Below are positions 25,622-34,350 of a stretch of 56,631 nt of DNA, piece by piece. The notes beneath the pieces were generated by a model that saw only the letters and a program-made list of their open reading frames with translations, was not told the DNA's origin and ran no database searches. A program made the translations under genes and the position numbers. The DNA lies in contig NZ_SUMG01000016.1 in assembly GCF_009910325.1 (NCBI RefSeq), forward strand, positions 1 through 56,631. Direction: 5' to 3'. Each line of letters starts with the position of its first letter. The stretch's first letter is position 1. Source of the stretch: Isachenkonia alkalipeptolytica (GTDB lineage: Bacteria > Bacillota > Clostridia > Peptostreptococcales > T1SED10-28).

Positions 25622-25744
25622 GATGACAAAAACTCCGTCCCGCTGTCATCATCTCCTGTCACCCAAAAGATGACAAAAACTCCGTCCCGCTGTCATCATC
25701 TCCTGTCACCCAAAAGATGACAAAAACTCCGTCCCGCTGTCATC
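25622..25744. repeat. Three tandem copies of the family 1 palindrome, 47-bp period
   Basis: Copies at 25622-25650, 25669-25697 and 25716-25744 read GATGACA, AAAACTCCGTCCCGC, TGTCATC. They are separated by identical 18-bp spacers (ATCTCCTGTCACCCAAAA). The identical spacers rule out a CRISPR array. The rest of the gap 25464-25621 holds no visible gene. Confidence 0.85.
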
Positions 25745-25755
25745 CTTTCTGCTGT

Positions 25756-25787
25756 AAAAAAGCCCCCGGTGGAAATCACCGGGGCTT
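25756..25787 (-). terminator. yabE terminator
   Basis: GC-rich stem (AGCCCCGGTG / CACCGGGGGCT on the minus strand) followed by six T. Confidence 0.85.
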
Positions 25788-25830
25788 TAGGGTTGGTTTT
25801 AAGGATTTATTTTATTCGTTTATACAGCAC

Positions 25831-26862
25831 TTAGTCGATGACGTATACTCGTACGTCCCGACGGCCGTAGCGCTGAGCGGCGCTTAGGTTTTCAAAGTAT
25901 AAATCAATTCGGTTGCCTTTAATGGCGCCGCCGGTGTCCTCCGCGGTGGAGTAGCCATAGCTTCGAGTGCCGTCCAGGGACTCCACGTACAGCTTCGTTC
26001 CCAGGGGAATAACATTGGGGTCGACCGCCACCACACCGGGTCGTACCCGGGTGCCGCTTCGTGTAACACCGTAGCCGGGATCTCCCGGGCGCTTGCCGGT
26101 GCTTTCATAGCCGGCGGTGTAGGCGGTGGCCTCCATAGTGATTTTTCGGGAATACTCCACCCGGCTGCCGTCGGCAGTGGTAAAGTGGTTGACTTCCCCT
26201 TTTTCAATAATTTCATTTTCCGGGGTTTCGATCACTTCATGACCTTGCAGTTTTTCACTGACTTTCTCCCCATTTTCATAGGTATCAATATAAGTTTCGA
26301 TCATTTCGCCGCTTTGTCCTTCCTGGACTACCCGTTCTTCCCCAGGATCCAGGTCCTCAACGTACTTCACTTCCGTGGAATAGGAAAGCTCTACGGTCTC
26401 CTCCCGGTTTCCCTCTCTTACCCGGGTGATTTCGATTTTGTCCTCTTCCTCGATGGTCTCTTCAAGATCGAAGTTTACCCGGTCCTTGGAGTTCAGCTCA
26501 ATCTCCAATTCCTCTAAAATATCTTCCAGGGTATTCCATGTGGTGTAGCGGATGGCTTCCTGTCCTCCGTCAATCACCCGGATTTCTCTTCCCCGATGAA
26601 CCCGGATTTCTTCACCGCTTCGGATGTTATCCTCAGAGGGAGCCTCGATCCGGTCATATTCTCCTATTTCAATTTCCTGTTCTTCCAATATTTTCTCCGG
26701 TTCGCTTGAGACCGTCTGGACCTCAATCACCTGGTTGTCTGCATTAATGATGACCGTTTTATGGCTTGCGCCCAGAAAAAAAACGGCTAAGAAAATAATG
26801 GCCACTAACCCCAGTAAAGCTTTGTTCTTCGTAAGCTTTCCTTTGAAGTTTGTTTTCTCCAT
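25831..26862 (-). CDS. yabE: YabE-like cell-wall protein: DUF348, G5 and 3D domains
   Basis: Exported, membrane-anchored protein of 343 residues related to B. subtilis YabE and resuscitation-promoting factors. One N-terminal helix (about 14-32), two DUF348 repeats (about 40-150), a G5 domain (about 155-235) and a C-terminal 3D domain (about 240-343) with ATAYTAG, GTRVRPGVVAVDPNVIPLGT and the three-Asp region AEDTGGAIKGNRIDLYF. The 3D domain resembles the MltA catalytic core, so cleavage of glycan strands is likely. The domain between is very acidic. It keeps its place between tatD and rnmV as in B. subtilis but is now separated by HD-GYP genes and an AbgT gene. It has its own promoter and terminator. 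Confidence 0.92.
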   Translation of the reverse strand: MEKTNFKGKLTKNKALLGLVAIIFLAVFFLGASHKTVIINADNQVIEVQTVSSEPEKILEEQEIEIGEYDRIEAPSEDNIRSGEEIRVHRGREIRVIDGGQEAIRYTTWNTLEDILEELEIELNSKDRVNFDLEETIEEEDKIEITRVREGNREETVELSYSTEVKYVEDLDPGEERVVQEGQSGEMIETYIDTYENGEKVSEKLQGHEVIETPENEIIEKGEVNHFTTADGSRVEYSRKITMEATAYTAGYESTGKRPGDPGYGVTRSGTRVRPGVVAVDPNVIPLGTKLYVESLDGTRSYGYSTAEDTGGAIKGNRIDLYFENLSAAQRYGRRDVRVYVID

Positions 26863-26919
26863 TGTGATCCTCCTTTATTTTTTCATCCTTTTCTTACTTA
26901 TTGTTAACCAACTCCACCA

Positions 26920-26948
26920 ATTTTAAAGTAATTGAAAATGTTTGTCAA
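26920..26948 (-). promoter_or_regulatory. Sigma-A promoter of yabE
   Basis: Minus strand TTGACA (26948-26943), 17 bases, TAAAAT (26925-26920), a near-consensus match 60 bases from the start codon. Confidence 0.8.
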
Positions 26949-26977
26949 CCGTTGGGGAAAAGTTTGAAAATTCCAGC

Positions 26978-27006
26978 GCAAAAAACCAAGGTTTTGCAAC
27001 CTTGGC
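26978..27006 (-). terminator. Terminator of the first HD-GYP gene
   Basis: Six-pair stem CCAAGG / CCTTGG with loop TTGCAAAA, then six T on the minus strand. A second small hairpin (CCCAG / CTGGG, 27043-27058) stands between it and the gene. Confidence 0.75.
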
Positions 27007-27101
27007 AGGGGGAATCTTTTTTTGTTTTAAAGTGCTTTCATCCCAGTTTGCGCTGGGAAAATCATGACTTTTGAACCATAATATCGCAGAAATTTCCGGA
27101 T

Positions 27102-28250
27102 TTAGTAAAATATTTCGATCTGCAGGGCTTCATTATCCGGGTCCCTCAGGTCCAGGACCTGATCGTTTTTTTCCAGCTTTACCATGGGGCGCCAGGAGTA
27201 CTGTTTCGGTACAAATACAATCTCTCCCACCTCCCCGGTATTAAGCCCCACCTTCTGTCCGATAAAACAACTGCTGAGTTTGTTTAAAAACACCAATAGA
27301 AGCTCCACGTCCAGCTTGTCAATCAGTTCCGTCTCCAGATGCTTTAAGGCCTCCAGGGGATTTTTTTTCGCATTAAAAGGGCGTTTGGAGGTAAGATCGT
27401 TGTAGGTATCGGCAATGGCGATGATCCGGGAATACAGGGGGATCTTCTCCCGTTTCAGGCCGAAGGGAAAACCGCTGCCGTCCACATTTTCATGATGCAG
27501 CAGAATCGCCCGCTTAATCTGTTCATCCACGTAGCTGTCCTCTTTGACGATGGCGTGGGAATAAATGGCATGTTTTTTCAGCTCCAGGGCCTCTTCCTCG
27601 GTCATTTCCTCCGCCTCTAAAAATTCCGGGTCCACCTTCAGCTTTCCGATGTCGTGCAGGGCGGCGGTCAGGGTCAGCTCATTTAAGCGCTTCTTTGAAA
27701 GATCCAGCCATTTCCCCAGATAATAGCTGATCAGCACCACGTTATGACAGTGATTGTATACCATATCGTCCAATTCCTTGGAGGACTCGATCAGTTGAAA
27801 GGGATTGCTTTGTCGCTTTTGGGCATTTTTGATGACCCGCTCAATGCTTTTTTCCAGGTTGAGAGAAGCGATTTCCGCCCCTTTCAGAATCCGGTCGAAG
27901 TCTCTTTGCAATGCTTTTTTCTGCCGGCTGACATGGGTTTTATACTGACTCAAATCCTGGGCATACCGGGGCTCGTAGGTTACCCGCCGGGGCGCATTTT
28001 TCGGCGCTGCGGTCCCCTTTTTTTCTTTTTCTTCCCGGGGAACCTCTTTTATTACCGGAACTTTCACCGCCAGAGTTTTAATTTTATGTTGTTCCAAAAA
28101 GCTTCGGACCCGGTCTTTGTCCTCCACCACATAGCCCGCAGGCATGAGAATGTTTCCCTTAACATTGGTTACGCTTTCCGCTAGGGTCATGCCCAAGGAT
28201 ACTTCCTCGGCATTGATTCTTTTTACTTTATACTCCGTTACTTCCTTCAT
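27102..28250 (-). CDS. HD-GYP domain protein (c-di-GMP phosphodiesterase-like), GFP variant
   Basis: Cytoplasmic protein of 382 residues: an N-terminal DUF3391-like domain (about 10-65), a charged linker, and an HD-GYP domain (about 165-345). Metal motifs are intact: His199-Asp200 in ALHDIGKLKV, His227/His232 region, and His252-His253-Glu254 in LLHHENVDGSG. The name-giving GYP is GFP at 260-262. HD-GYP enzymes hydrolyse cyclic di-GMP or related dinucleotides. It is a tandem paralogue of the gene at 28422-29567, from which it is separated by a terminator. Start has GGGG ten bases upstream. Confidence 0.88.
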   Translation of the reverse strand: MKEVTEYKVKRINAEEVSLGMTLAESVTNVKGNILMPAGYVVEDKDRVRSFLEQHKIKTLAVKVPVIKEVPREEKEKKGTAAPKNAPRRVTYEPRYAQDLSQYKTHVSRQKKALQRDFDRILKGAEIASLNLEKSIERVIKNAQKRQSNPFQLIESSKELDDMVYNHCHNVVLISYYLGKWLDLSKKRLNELTLTAALHDIGKLKVDPEFLEAEEMTEEEALELKKHAIYSHAIVKEDSYVDEQIKRAILLHHENVDGSGFPFGLKREKIPLYSRIIAIADTYNDLTSKRPFNAKKNPLEALKHLETELIDKLDVELLLVFLNKLSSCFIGQKVGLNTGEVGEIVFVPKQYSWRPMVKLEKNDQVLDLRDPDNEALQIEIFY

Positions 28251-28305
28251 ATGTATCCATCCCCTTTCCCATTCTTAAGACTTGGTTCCCCCTAATAAAC
28301 TTTAC

Positions 28306-28356
28306 GATCCTTAAGATATTGCGATCCTTAAGATATTGCGATTCTTAAGACTTTGC
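28306..28356. repeat. Three tandem 17-bp repeats in the leader of the first HD-GYP gene
   Basis: GATCCTTAAGATATTGC twice and one variant (GATTCTTAAGACTTTGC). A TATAAT lies just upstream on the minus strand (28361-28366), overlapping the T-run of the preceding terminator. Confidence 0.75.
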
Positions 28357-28368
28357 TAGCATTATACT

Positions 28369-28401
28369 AAAAAAAAGAAGGCCCATACAATAGGGCTTTC
28401 T
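28369..28401 (-). terminator. Terminator of the second HD-GYP gene
   Basis: Nine-pair stem AGAAAGCCC / GGGCCTTCT (one mismatch) followed by eight T on the minus strand. Confidence 0.85.
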
Positions 28402-28421
28402 AATCAGGGAGGCGCCCACTC

Positions 28422-29567
28422 CTAGGCGAAATTTTCAATCCGGTAAGTCTCCTCCCGGCTTAAATCAATGAGCTTTCCGTCGATTTCCACAATGGGCCGG
28501 GTGATATCCTGGGAGGGCATGAAAACAATTTTCCCTTCTCCTCCGGTGTTCAGGGTTACCCGCTGTCCGATGAAGTTGTCCCCCATTTTCCGAAGAAAGG
28601 TGTACCAAATGGCTCCGTCCAGTTTATCGATATAGTCCTGACGGATGATATCAATCGCTTCAAAGGGGGTTTTTGCTTCCCGGTAAGGCCGCTTCACCGT
28701 AAGGGCGGCATACAGATCCGCAATGGCTAAAATCCTGGCGTAAAGAGGGATTTCTTCTCCCTGCAGTCCTATGGGATAACCGCTGCCGTCCATTCGTTCA
28801 TGATGGTACAGCACCGCTTCTTTTACCGCTTTTCCGATGCAGTCATAATTTTTAATCATATCATAGCTATGTAGCACATGGCGGCGAACCGCCACTTTCT
28901 CATCCTCGTTTAAGGGCTGGGTTTTATACAGGGTCTCTTTGGGAACCCGGGCTTTTCCGATATCGATCAGCAGGGAGGCTAGAATCAGCTCCTCTAACTC
29001 GTTCTTCGACAGATCCAGCCACTTCCCCAGGGAATAGGCGGTCAGGGCCACATTCTGCCCATGGGCATAGGTCAGATCCTTGACTTCCTTTAAACTCTGC
29101 ATCAATTGAAAGATATTGTTCTCTTTTTGAAAGATTTCCAGGGTGTCCTGAATCCGCGGGTATAAATCACTGGACTTTACGGCCTCTCCCGATACGATTT
29201 TTTCAAAATCCCGTCGCAGCTGATCGCATTTTTCATGGAACCGCTGGTTAAATACCCGTTGGGACTTTTGCTCTTTTTCCGCTTCCCGCTGGGCTTCGGT
29301 TTTTTCCGTAACAAAGGGCTTCAGATCCGGGGCTTGCAAGGGGGCTTTTCCGTCTTCCCCTTCCTTCGCCTCTTCCCCGGCCTCCACCTTCACCATGGTA
29401 ATGCGGTTCATTTTTAAAATGCTTTTGATTCGATGGGATTCTTTAATCACGGTCCCCTGAACCAGTAATCGAATCCCCTCTTCATTGATGATGTCCTCAG
29501 CTAACACCATGCCTTTTTCCAGCTTAGTCGAAAAAATCTTTTCCCATGTTTTGTTTTTTTTCTCCAT
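28422..29567 (-). CDS. Degenerate HD-GYP domain protein (HD His replaced by Ile)
   Basis: Protein of 381 residues with the same layout as its neighbour: N-terminal DUF3391-like part, long charged linker, HD-GYP domain (about 165-340). Here the GYP motif is canonical (DGSGYP, 260-265) and HHE is kept (255-257), but the HD pair reads Ile201-Asp202 (LLIDIGKARV, codon ATC). Loss of a metal-ligand His predicts weak or no phosphodiesterase activity; it may act as a binding protein or partner for the intact paralogue. It follows tatD by 32 bases, so metG-tatD-this gene probably form one transcript. Confidence 0.86.
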   Translation of the reverse strand: MEKKNKTWEKIFSTKLEKGMVLAEDIINEEGIRLLVQGTVIKESHRIKSILKMNRITMVKVEAGEEAKEGEDGKAPLQAPDLKPFVTEKTEAQREAEKEQKSQRVFNQRFHEKCDQLRRDFEKIVSGEAVKSSDLYPRIQDTLEIFQKENNIFQLMQSLKEVKDLTYAHGQNVALTAYSLGKWLDLSKNELEELILASLLIDIGKARVPKETLYKTQPLNEDEKVAVRRHVLHSYDMIKNYDCIGKAVKEAVLYHHERMDGSGYPIGLQGEEIPLYARILAIADLYAALTVKRPYREAKTPFEAIDIIRQDYIDKLDGAIWYTFLRKMGDNFIGQRVTLNTGGEGKIVFMPSQDITRPIVEIDGKLIDLSREETYRIENFA

Positions 29568-29599
29568 TTCTCCACCCCTTTTACATAGATTTCCGATTG

Positions 29600-30364
29600 T
29601 TAGCGAATCTTGAAAAATGCTTTGGCATTGGCCTCGGTGACCCGGATGACCTCCTCCACGGAAATCCCCTTGGCCTCCGCAATTTTCGCCGCCACAAACC
29701 GCACCAGAAGGGGCTCGTTTCTTCGTCCCCGTCGGGGTTCCGGCGCCAGATAAGGGGCATCGGTTTCAATCAGCAGCTGCTCCAGGGGCACCACCTTGGC
29801 CACCTCATAGGGCTTTTTCGCATTTTTAAAGGTAATCGGCCCTCCAAGGGAAATATGATACCCTCTTTTGACGTACTCCTCGGCCAATTCCGGACTTCCG
29901 GAGTAGCAGTGCATAATGCAGCCGTATTCCTGGGCTTCATGGGCGGTTAAGGTATCAAAAACCTCGCCGTTGGCTTCCCTGTCATGAATAATCATCGGCA
30001 GCTTTAGGGATTTACTTAACTGGATTTGGGATTTAAATGCCCGGCGCTGGGCTTCCTTGTCGGAATAATTATAATGAAAGTCCATACCGATTTCTCCGAT
30101 GGCCACAACTTTTCGCTCCTGGGCCAGGCTTCGAAGGGTCTCTTCCGATTCTTCATCATAATCCTTGGCATTATGGGGATGTACCCCCACGGCGGCATAA
30201 ATCATCTCATACTCCTTCGCTAAATTTACGGCTCTCACGGAAGAGGTGATATCAGCACCGGGGTTTACAATATAGTTCACCCCGGCAGTCTTGGCGGCCT
30301 TTAACACGTCTCCCCGATCCTTATCAAATTTCTTATCGTCCATATGGGCATGGGAATCAAACAT
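29600..30364 (-). CDS. tatD: TatD-family metal-dependent DNase
   Basis: TIM-barrel hydrolase of 254 residues, linked to 3'-5' exonuclease activity on DNA/RNA. Family motifs: DSHAHMDD at the N-terminus, GVHPHNAKDY, AIGEIGMDFHYNY, HDREA, HCYSGSPE and the final ETDAPYLAPEP. AAAGGAGG precedes the ATG. It follows metG as in B. subtilis (metS-yabD). Confidence 0.95.
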   Translation of the reverse strand: MFDSHAHMDDKKFDKDRGDVLKAAKTAGVNYIVNPGADITSSVRAVNLAKEYEMIYAAVGVHPHNAKDYDEESEETLRSLAQERKVVAIGEIGMDFHYNYSDKEAQRRAFKSQIQLSKSLKLPMIIHDREANGEVFDTLTAHEAQEYGCIMHCYSGSPELAEEYVKRGYHISLGGPITFKNAKKPYEVAKVVPLEQLLIETDAPYLAPEPRRGRRNEPLLVRFVAAKIAEAKGISVEEVIRVTEANAKAFFKIR

Positions 30365-30486
30365 CCTAATCCTCCTTTGACACCAAACTTATTTATTTCA
30401 GTACTGATCTTTCACCCTTCACTTGAGGGACTTCCCTTTGCTTACCTTAGCTTTCTTTAGTTTACCTTAGCTTTTCTTAGCTTTCC

Positions 30487-32496
30487 TTAGCTTACCTCGG
30501 TCCCCGAAGGGATCTCTCCGTCCAGGGTGCCCAGCACCAGCTTGTCTTTGTTGGACGCCGCAAGGATCATCCCTTCCGATTTTTCTCCCCGAAGTTTTAC
30601 GGGCTTCAGATTCGCCACTAAGATCACGTCTTTTCCGATTACATCTTCCGGCTGATAATCCTTGGCAATGCCGGAAACCACCTGACGGGTCTCCTCTCCC
30701 ACCTGCAGCTGAAGCACCAGCAGTTTATCCGCATTGGGATGGGCTTTGGCTTCAATGATTTTCGCGGTTTTAAATTCCAGTTTTGCAAAATCATCAATGG
30801 TGGCCATGGGCGTTTCCGTCGCCGATGATTCCTTTTCTTCAGGCTTTGAGGTTTTTTTCTCTTGATTTTTCTCCCCATTCTTTGGGGCCGCTTCCTGTTT
30901 TTGGGCCTGCTGAGCCAGGGCAACTTTTTTGTTTTCCGCCTCCAGGATTTCCACTTCCTTTTTCACGTCCAAACGGGGGAAGAGAGCCTCCCCTTTTTTC
31001 ACCCGGGTTCCGGCTTCGATTTTTCCAAAATACTTGCCGTCGGCCCATTGCTGCTCATGGTTCAGTCCCAGCTGCTTCCAGATCTTGTTCGATGTGGATT
31101 CCATAAAGGGCTTTAAAAGAATCGCCGTCACCCGCAGGGATTCCGTCAGGTTTCGAAGCACGGTATCCAGCCGTGGCTTTTGGGCCGGATCCTTGGCCAG
31201 TACCCAAGGGGTGGTCTCATCGATATATTTGTTGGTCCGTCCAATCACGGTCCAGATTTCTTCTAAGGCGTCGTGGTACTGCAGATCCTCCATATGCTCC
31301 TCCACCTTCGCCCCGGCGGAGGTGACCATTTGCTGAAGCTCTTCGTCCACGGCTTCAATGGCGTCTACCTCGGGAATGATGCCTCCGTTGTATTTTTCCA
31401 CCATGGCCACGGTTCGACTTAAGAGATTTCCCAGATCGTTGGAAAGATCGGCGTTCAGCCGGGTGATAAAGGTCTTATTGGTGTAGTTTCCGTCCTGGCC
31501 GAAGACAAACTCCCGAAGTAAGAAGTATTTCAAGGCATCCAGGCCGTAGCGCTCAATCAGCACCTCGGGATACACCACATTGCCCTTGGATTTCGACATT
31601 TTATCCGCGGCGAAGAGAATCCATCCGTGACCGTAGACTTTATCCGGCAGGGGCAAATCCAGGGCCATCAACATCGCCGGCCAGATAATCGTATGAAAAC
31701 GGACGATTTCCTTTCCTACAATATGGACATTGGCGGGCCAGAATTTTTTAAAGTCCCTGTCCTGCTTCTCCCCGTATCCCAGGGCGGTGATATAGTTGCA
31801 TACCGCATCAAACCATACGTAGATCACATGATCCGTATCAAATGGCACAGGAATCCCCCAGTCGAAACTGGTTCTGGAAACACACAGGTCCTCCAGACCG
31901 GGCTCAAGGAAATTGTTGATCATTTCCCGACGCCGGGTTTCCGGGTAACAGATCTCGGGATGGTCTTCAAAATGCTTTTTCAATCGGTCCCCATACTTTG
32001 AGAGCTTAAAGAAGTAGGCCTCTTCCTTTGCCATCTCCGTTTCCCTGCCGCACTCGGGACAGCCGTGGTTCTCCTGTAATTGGGACTGGGTCCAGAAGGA
32101 TTCACAGGGCTTGCAGTAAAAGCCTTCGTAAAAGTCCTTATAAATATCCCCCTGGTCATAGAGCTGTTGAAAAATCCGCTGCACCCCTTTTTTATGCTTT
32201 TCATCGGTGGTGCGAATAAACACATCGTGGGAGATGTCCATGGTCTTCCAGAGGGCTTTAATGCTTTTGACCATTTCATCCACATGTTCCTTTGGAGTTC
32301 TCCCCAGTTTTTCCGCGGCTTCCTGAATTTTTTGTCCGTGTTCGTCGGTTCCCGTTAAAAACTTTACGTCGTAGCCGGTAAACCGCTTAAACCGGGCCAA
32401 GGCATCGGCGGCCACGGTGGTATACGTATGACCGATATGCAGTTTTGCGTTGGTGTAGTAAATCGGGGTGGTAACATAATAATTTCCTTTTGACAT
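30487..32496 (-). CDS. metG: Methionyl-tRNA synthetase
   Basis: Charges tRNA-Met. The chain of about 669 residues has the HIGH-type motif KLHIGHTYTT, zinc-knuckle cysteines (CKPCESFW, CPECGRE), KMSKSKGNVVYPE, an anticodon-binding helix bundle, a charged linker near 515-555 and a C-terminal tRNA-binding OB domain (DFAKLEFKTAKIIEAKAHPNAD). ATG 32494-32496 is chosen, with GGAG nine bases upstream; a GTG three codons earlier overlaps that site. A terminator stands in the leader. Probably the first gene of metG-tatD-HD-GYP. Confidence 0.97.
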   Translation of the reverse strand: MSKGNYYVTTPIYYTNAKLHIGHTYTTVAADALARFKRFTGYDVKFLTGTDEHGQKIQEAAEKLGRTPKEHVDEMVKSIKALWKTMDISHDVFIRTTDEKHKKGVQRIFQQLYDQGDIYKDFYEGFYCKPCESFWTQSQLQENHGCPECGRETEMAKEEAYFFKLSKYGDRLKKHFEDHPEICYPETRRREMINNFLEPGLEDLCVSRTSFDWGIPVPFDTDHVIYVWFDAVCNYITALGYGEKQDRDFKKFWPANVHIVGKEIVRFHTIIWPAMLMALDLPLPDKVYGHGWILFAADKMSKSKGNVVYPEVLIERYGLDALKYFLLREFVFGQDGNYTNKTFITRLNADLSNDLGNLLSRTVAMVEKYNGGIIPEVDAIEAVDEELQQMVTSAGAKVEEHMEDLQYHDALEEIWTVIGRTNKYIDETTPWVLAKDPAQKPRLDTVLRNLTESLRVTAILLKPFMESTSNKIWKQLGLNHEQQWADGKYFGKIEAGTRVKKGEALFPRLDVKKEVEILEAENKKVALAQQAQKQEAAPKNGEKNQEKKTSKPEEKESSATETPMATIDDFAKLEFKTAKIIEAKAHPNADKLLVLQLQVGEETRQVVSGIAKDYQPEDVIGKDVILVANLKPVKLRGEKSEGMILAASNKDKLVLGTLDGEIPSGTEVS

Positions 32497-32574
32497 AAGG
32501 CTCACTCCTTCTATTTCCTAATATAAACCCTGTATGACCAGAGATTTTTTCCTGTTGATATTACAATTGATATT

Positions 32575-32614
32575 AAAAAACTTCACACCCGGGAAATTCC
32601 CGATCAGGGTGAAG
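32575..32614 (-). terminator. Hairpin terminator inside the metG leader
   Basis: Minus-strand stem CTTCACCC / GGGTGTGAAG with inner GGGAA/TTCCC, followed by six T (32580-32575). It lies between a TATAAT (32644-32639) and metG, so a transcript from that promoter meets it after about 30 bases. No T-box sequence is visible. On the plus strand no T-run follows. Confidence 0.7.
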
Positions 32615-32638
32615 TAGCTCAAGGCCTCTTAAAAACTC

Positions 32639-32644
32639 ATTATA
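32639..32644 (-). promoter_or_regulatory. -10 element ahead of metG
   Basis: Minus-strand TATAAT with no good -35 at standard spacing. The rest of the metG-pncB gap (32645-32842) is A/T-rich and must hold the pncB promoter, which I could not place. Confidence 0.45.
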
Positions 32645-32842
32645 CTATAGATATTCTTCAAAGTGTAGTGCCTATCAAAATATTCTTCAGGTTTTCTTGG
32701 CGCCCTTCCTAAATATTTGATATAATTTGTTTTAGTGAGACTTTACTAGTAAGACTTGAGAAATAAGACTTTAGAAAAAAGCACCCATCATTCTGTAAAT
32801 CAGCTCCATAGGAATGAAATATAAGCGGAAAGAGGTATCGCC

Positions 32843-34294
32843 ATGAATCAAATGAAGCACCTTTCTTTACTGACGGATTTTTATCAACTGACCATGATGA
32901 ATGGTTATTTAAAAAATGACATGATGGAAGAAGAGGTGGTCTTTGATCTGTTTTTCAGAGAAAACCCTTGTCACAGCGGTTACACCATTGTTGCGGGGAT
33001 CGAACAGATTATTGACTACATTGAAAACCTGAAATTTTACGAGGATGAGCTGGCCTATCTTTCCTCTCTGGGAACCTTCGGAGAGGATTTTATCGACGCC
33101 CTTCGAAACTTTACCTTCAAAGGCACCATTCACGGTGTGGAAGAGGGGACCATTATGTTTCCCCATGAACCCATCCTCCGGGTAAAGGGCACCTGTTTTG
33201 AGACCCAGCTAATCGAAACCGCTTTGCTGAATGTGATGAATCACCAGTCCTTGATTGCCACCAAGGCCGCACGGATTGTCACCGCCGCCAAGGGAGATCC
33301 GGTGTTTGAATTCGGTCTTCGCCGGGCCCAGGGTCCCGATGCCGGGGTATACGGCGCAAGAGCCGCAGTGATTGGTGGCTGCGTCTCCACCTCCAACGTC
33401 CTGGCAGGGATGAAATTCAACCTGTCCGTGATGGGTACCCAAGCCCACAGCTGGATTCAAAAGTTCCCCTCGGAACTTGAAGCCTTTCGGGCTTACGCCA
33501 AGGCCTATCCCGACGAATGCCTACTGTTGGTGGACACCTACAATACCCTGGAGGCCGGGGTCCCCAATGCCATTCAGGTGTTCAAGGAGCTTCGGGCCCG
33601 GGGCCATGAGCCCAAGGGTATTCGCATCGATTCCGGGGATATTGCCTACCTTTCGAAACAGGCACGGAATATGCTGGACGCCGCCGGCTTTTCCAAGGCT
33701 ACCATCGTGGCTTCCAGTGATTTGGATGAGGATACCATCACGGCCTTAAAAGATCAGCAGGCCCAAATTGACGGATGGGGAGTGGGCACGAACCTGATCA
33801 CTTCCAAGGATTGTCCCGCCCTGGGAGGCGTATACAAGCTCAGTGCTGCGGAACAGAAGGGAGAGCTGATTCCGAAAATCAAAATCTCCAACAACCCGGA
33901 AAAGATCACCAACCCCGGCTTTAAAAACATCTACCGGATCTATGACAGAAAAACCCAAACCGCCCAGGCGGACTTGATCACCCTGGAGCATGAAGTCCTG
34001 GACGAGAGCCAGCCCTTAACCATTTTTCATCCGATCTATACCTGGAAGCAAACCACCTTTTCCGACTACCGGTTGAAAAAGCTCTTAACCCCCATTTTTG
34101 TGGAGGGCAAGCTGGTTTATCGCCGCCGAAGCACTCAGGAAATCAAAGAGAAGGTTTCTAAGGAGCTGGCCTCCCTCTGGCCGGAGTATAAGCGGCTAAC
34201 CCGTCCCCAGATTTACAAGGTGGACCTTTCCGAGGCCCTCTGGCAGCTGAAGCAGAATTTGGTGAACGAAAATAAGATTCCCCCGCAAAAGTAA
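32843..34294 (+). CDS. pncB: Nicotinate phosphoribosyltransferase
   Basis: Makes nicotinate mononucleotide from nicotinate and PRPP in NAD salvage. It has 483 residues of the longer Firmicute/Actinobacterial PncB branch: LTDFYQLTMMNGY at the N-terminus, EFGLRRAQGPDAGVYGARAA in the active site, GTQAHSW, and LLVDTYNTLEAGVPNAI then IRIDSGDIAYLS for phosphoribosyl binding. AGAGGT precedes the ATG. Single gene with its own terminator. Confidence 0.95.
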   Translation: MNQMKHLSLLTDFYQLTMMNGYLKNDMMEEEVVFDLFFRENPCHSGYTIVAGIEQIIDYIENLKFYEDELAYLSSLGTFGEDFIDALRNFTFKGTIHGVEEGTIMFPHEPILRVKGTCFETQLIETALLNVMNHQSLIATKAARIVTAAKGDPVFEFGLRRAQGPDAGVYGARAAVIGGCVSTSNVLAGMKFNLSVMGTQAHSWIQKFPSELEAFRAYAKAYPDECLLLVDTYNTLEAGVPNAIQVFKELRARGHEPKGIRIDSGDIAYLSKQARNMLDAAGFSKATIVASSDLDEDTITALKDQQAQIDGWGVGTNLITSKDCPALGGVYKLSAAEQKGELIPKIKISNNPEKITNPGFKNIYRIYDRKTQTAQADLITLEHEVLDESQPLTIFHPIYTWKQTTFSDYRLKKLLTPIFVEGKLVYRRRSTQEIKEKVSKELASLWPEYKRLTRPQIYKVDLSEALWQLKQNLVNENKIPPQK

Positions 34295-34313
34295 AAAAAA
34301 TAAAACCGGGATT

Positions 34314-34349
34314 CCCTACTGCCATTGGCAGGGGCCTCCCGGTTTTTTT
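34314..34349 (+). terminator. pncB terminator
   Basis: Stem ACCGGGA...TCCCGGT with inner CTGCCA/TGGCAG and a run of seven T. Confidence 0.9.
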
Positions 34350-34350
34350 G

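Noticed and set aside
25622-25744. CRISPR array
   Set aside because: The 29-bp repeats have regular spacing, but the two spacers are identical and the repeat also occurs singly elsewhere; no cas genes are present.
27007-27101. c-di-GMP riboswitch near the HD-GYP genes
   Set aside because: GCAAACTGGG and small hairpins are present, but the conserved GEMM-I/II arrangement is not, and the segment lies in a 3' end before a terminator.
32497-32660. T-box leader of metG
   Set aside because: The leader is too short and no TGGNACCGCG-type antiterminator sequence is seen; only a plain terminator hairpin is present.
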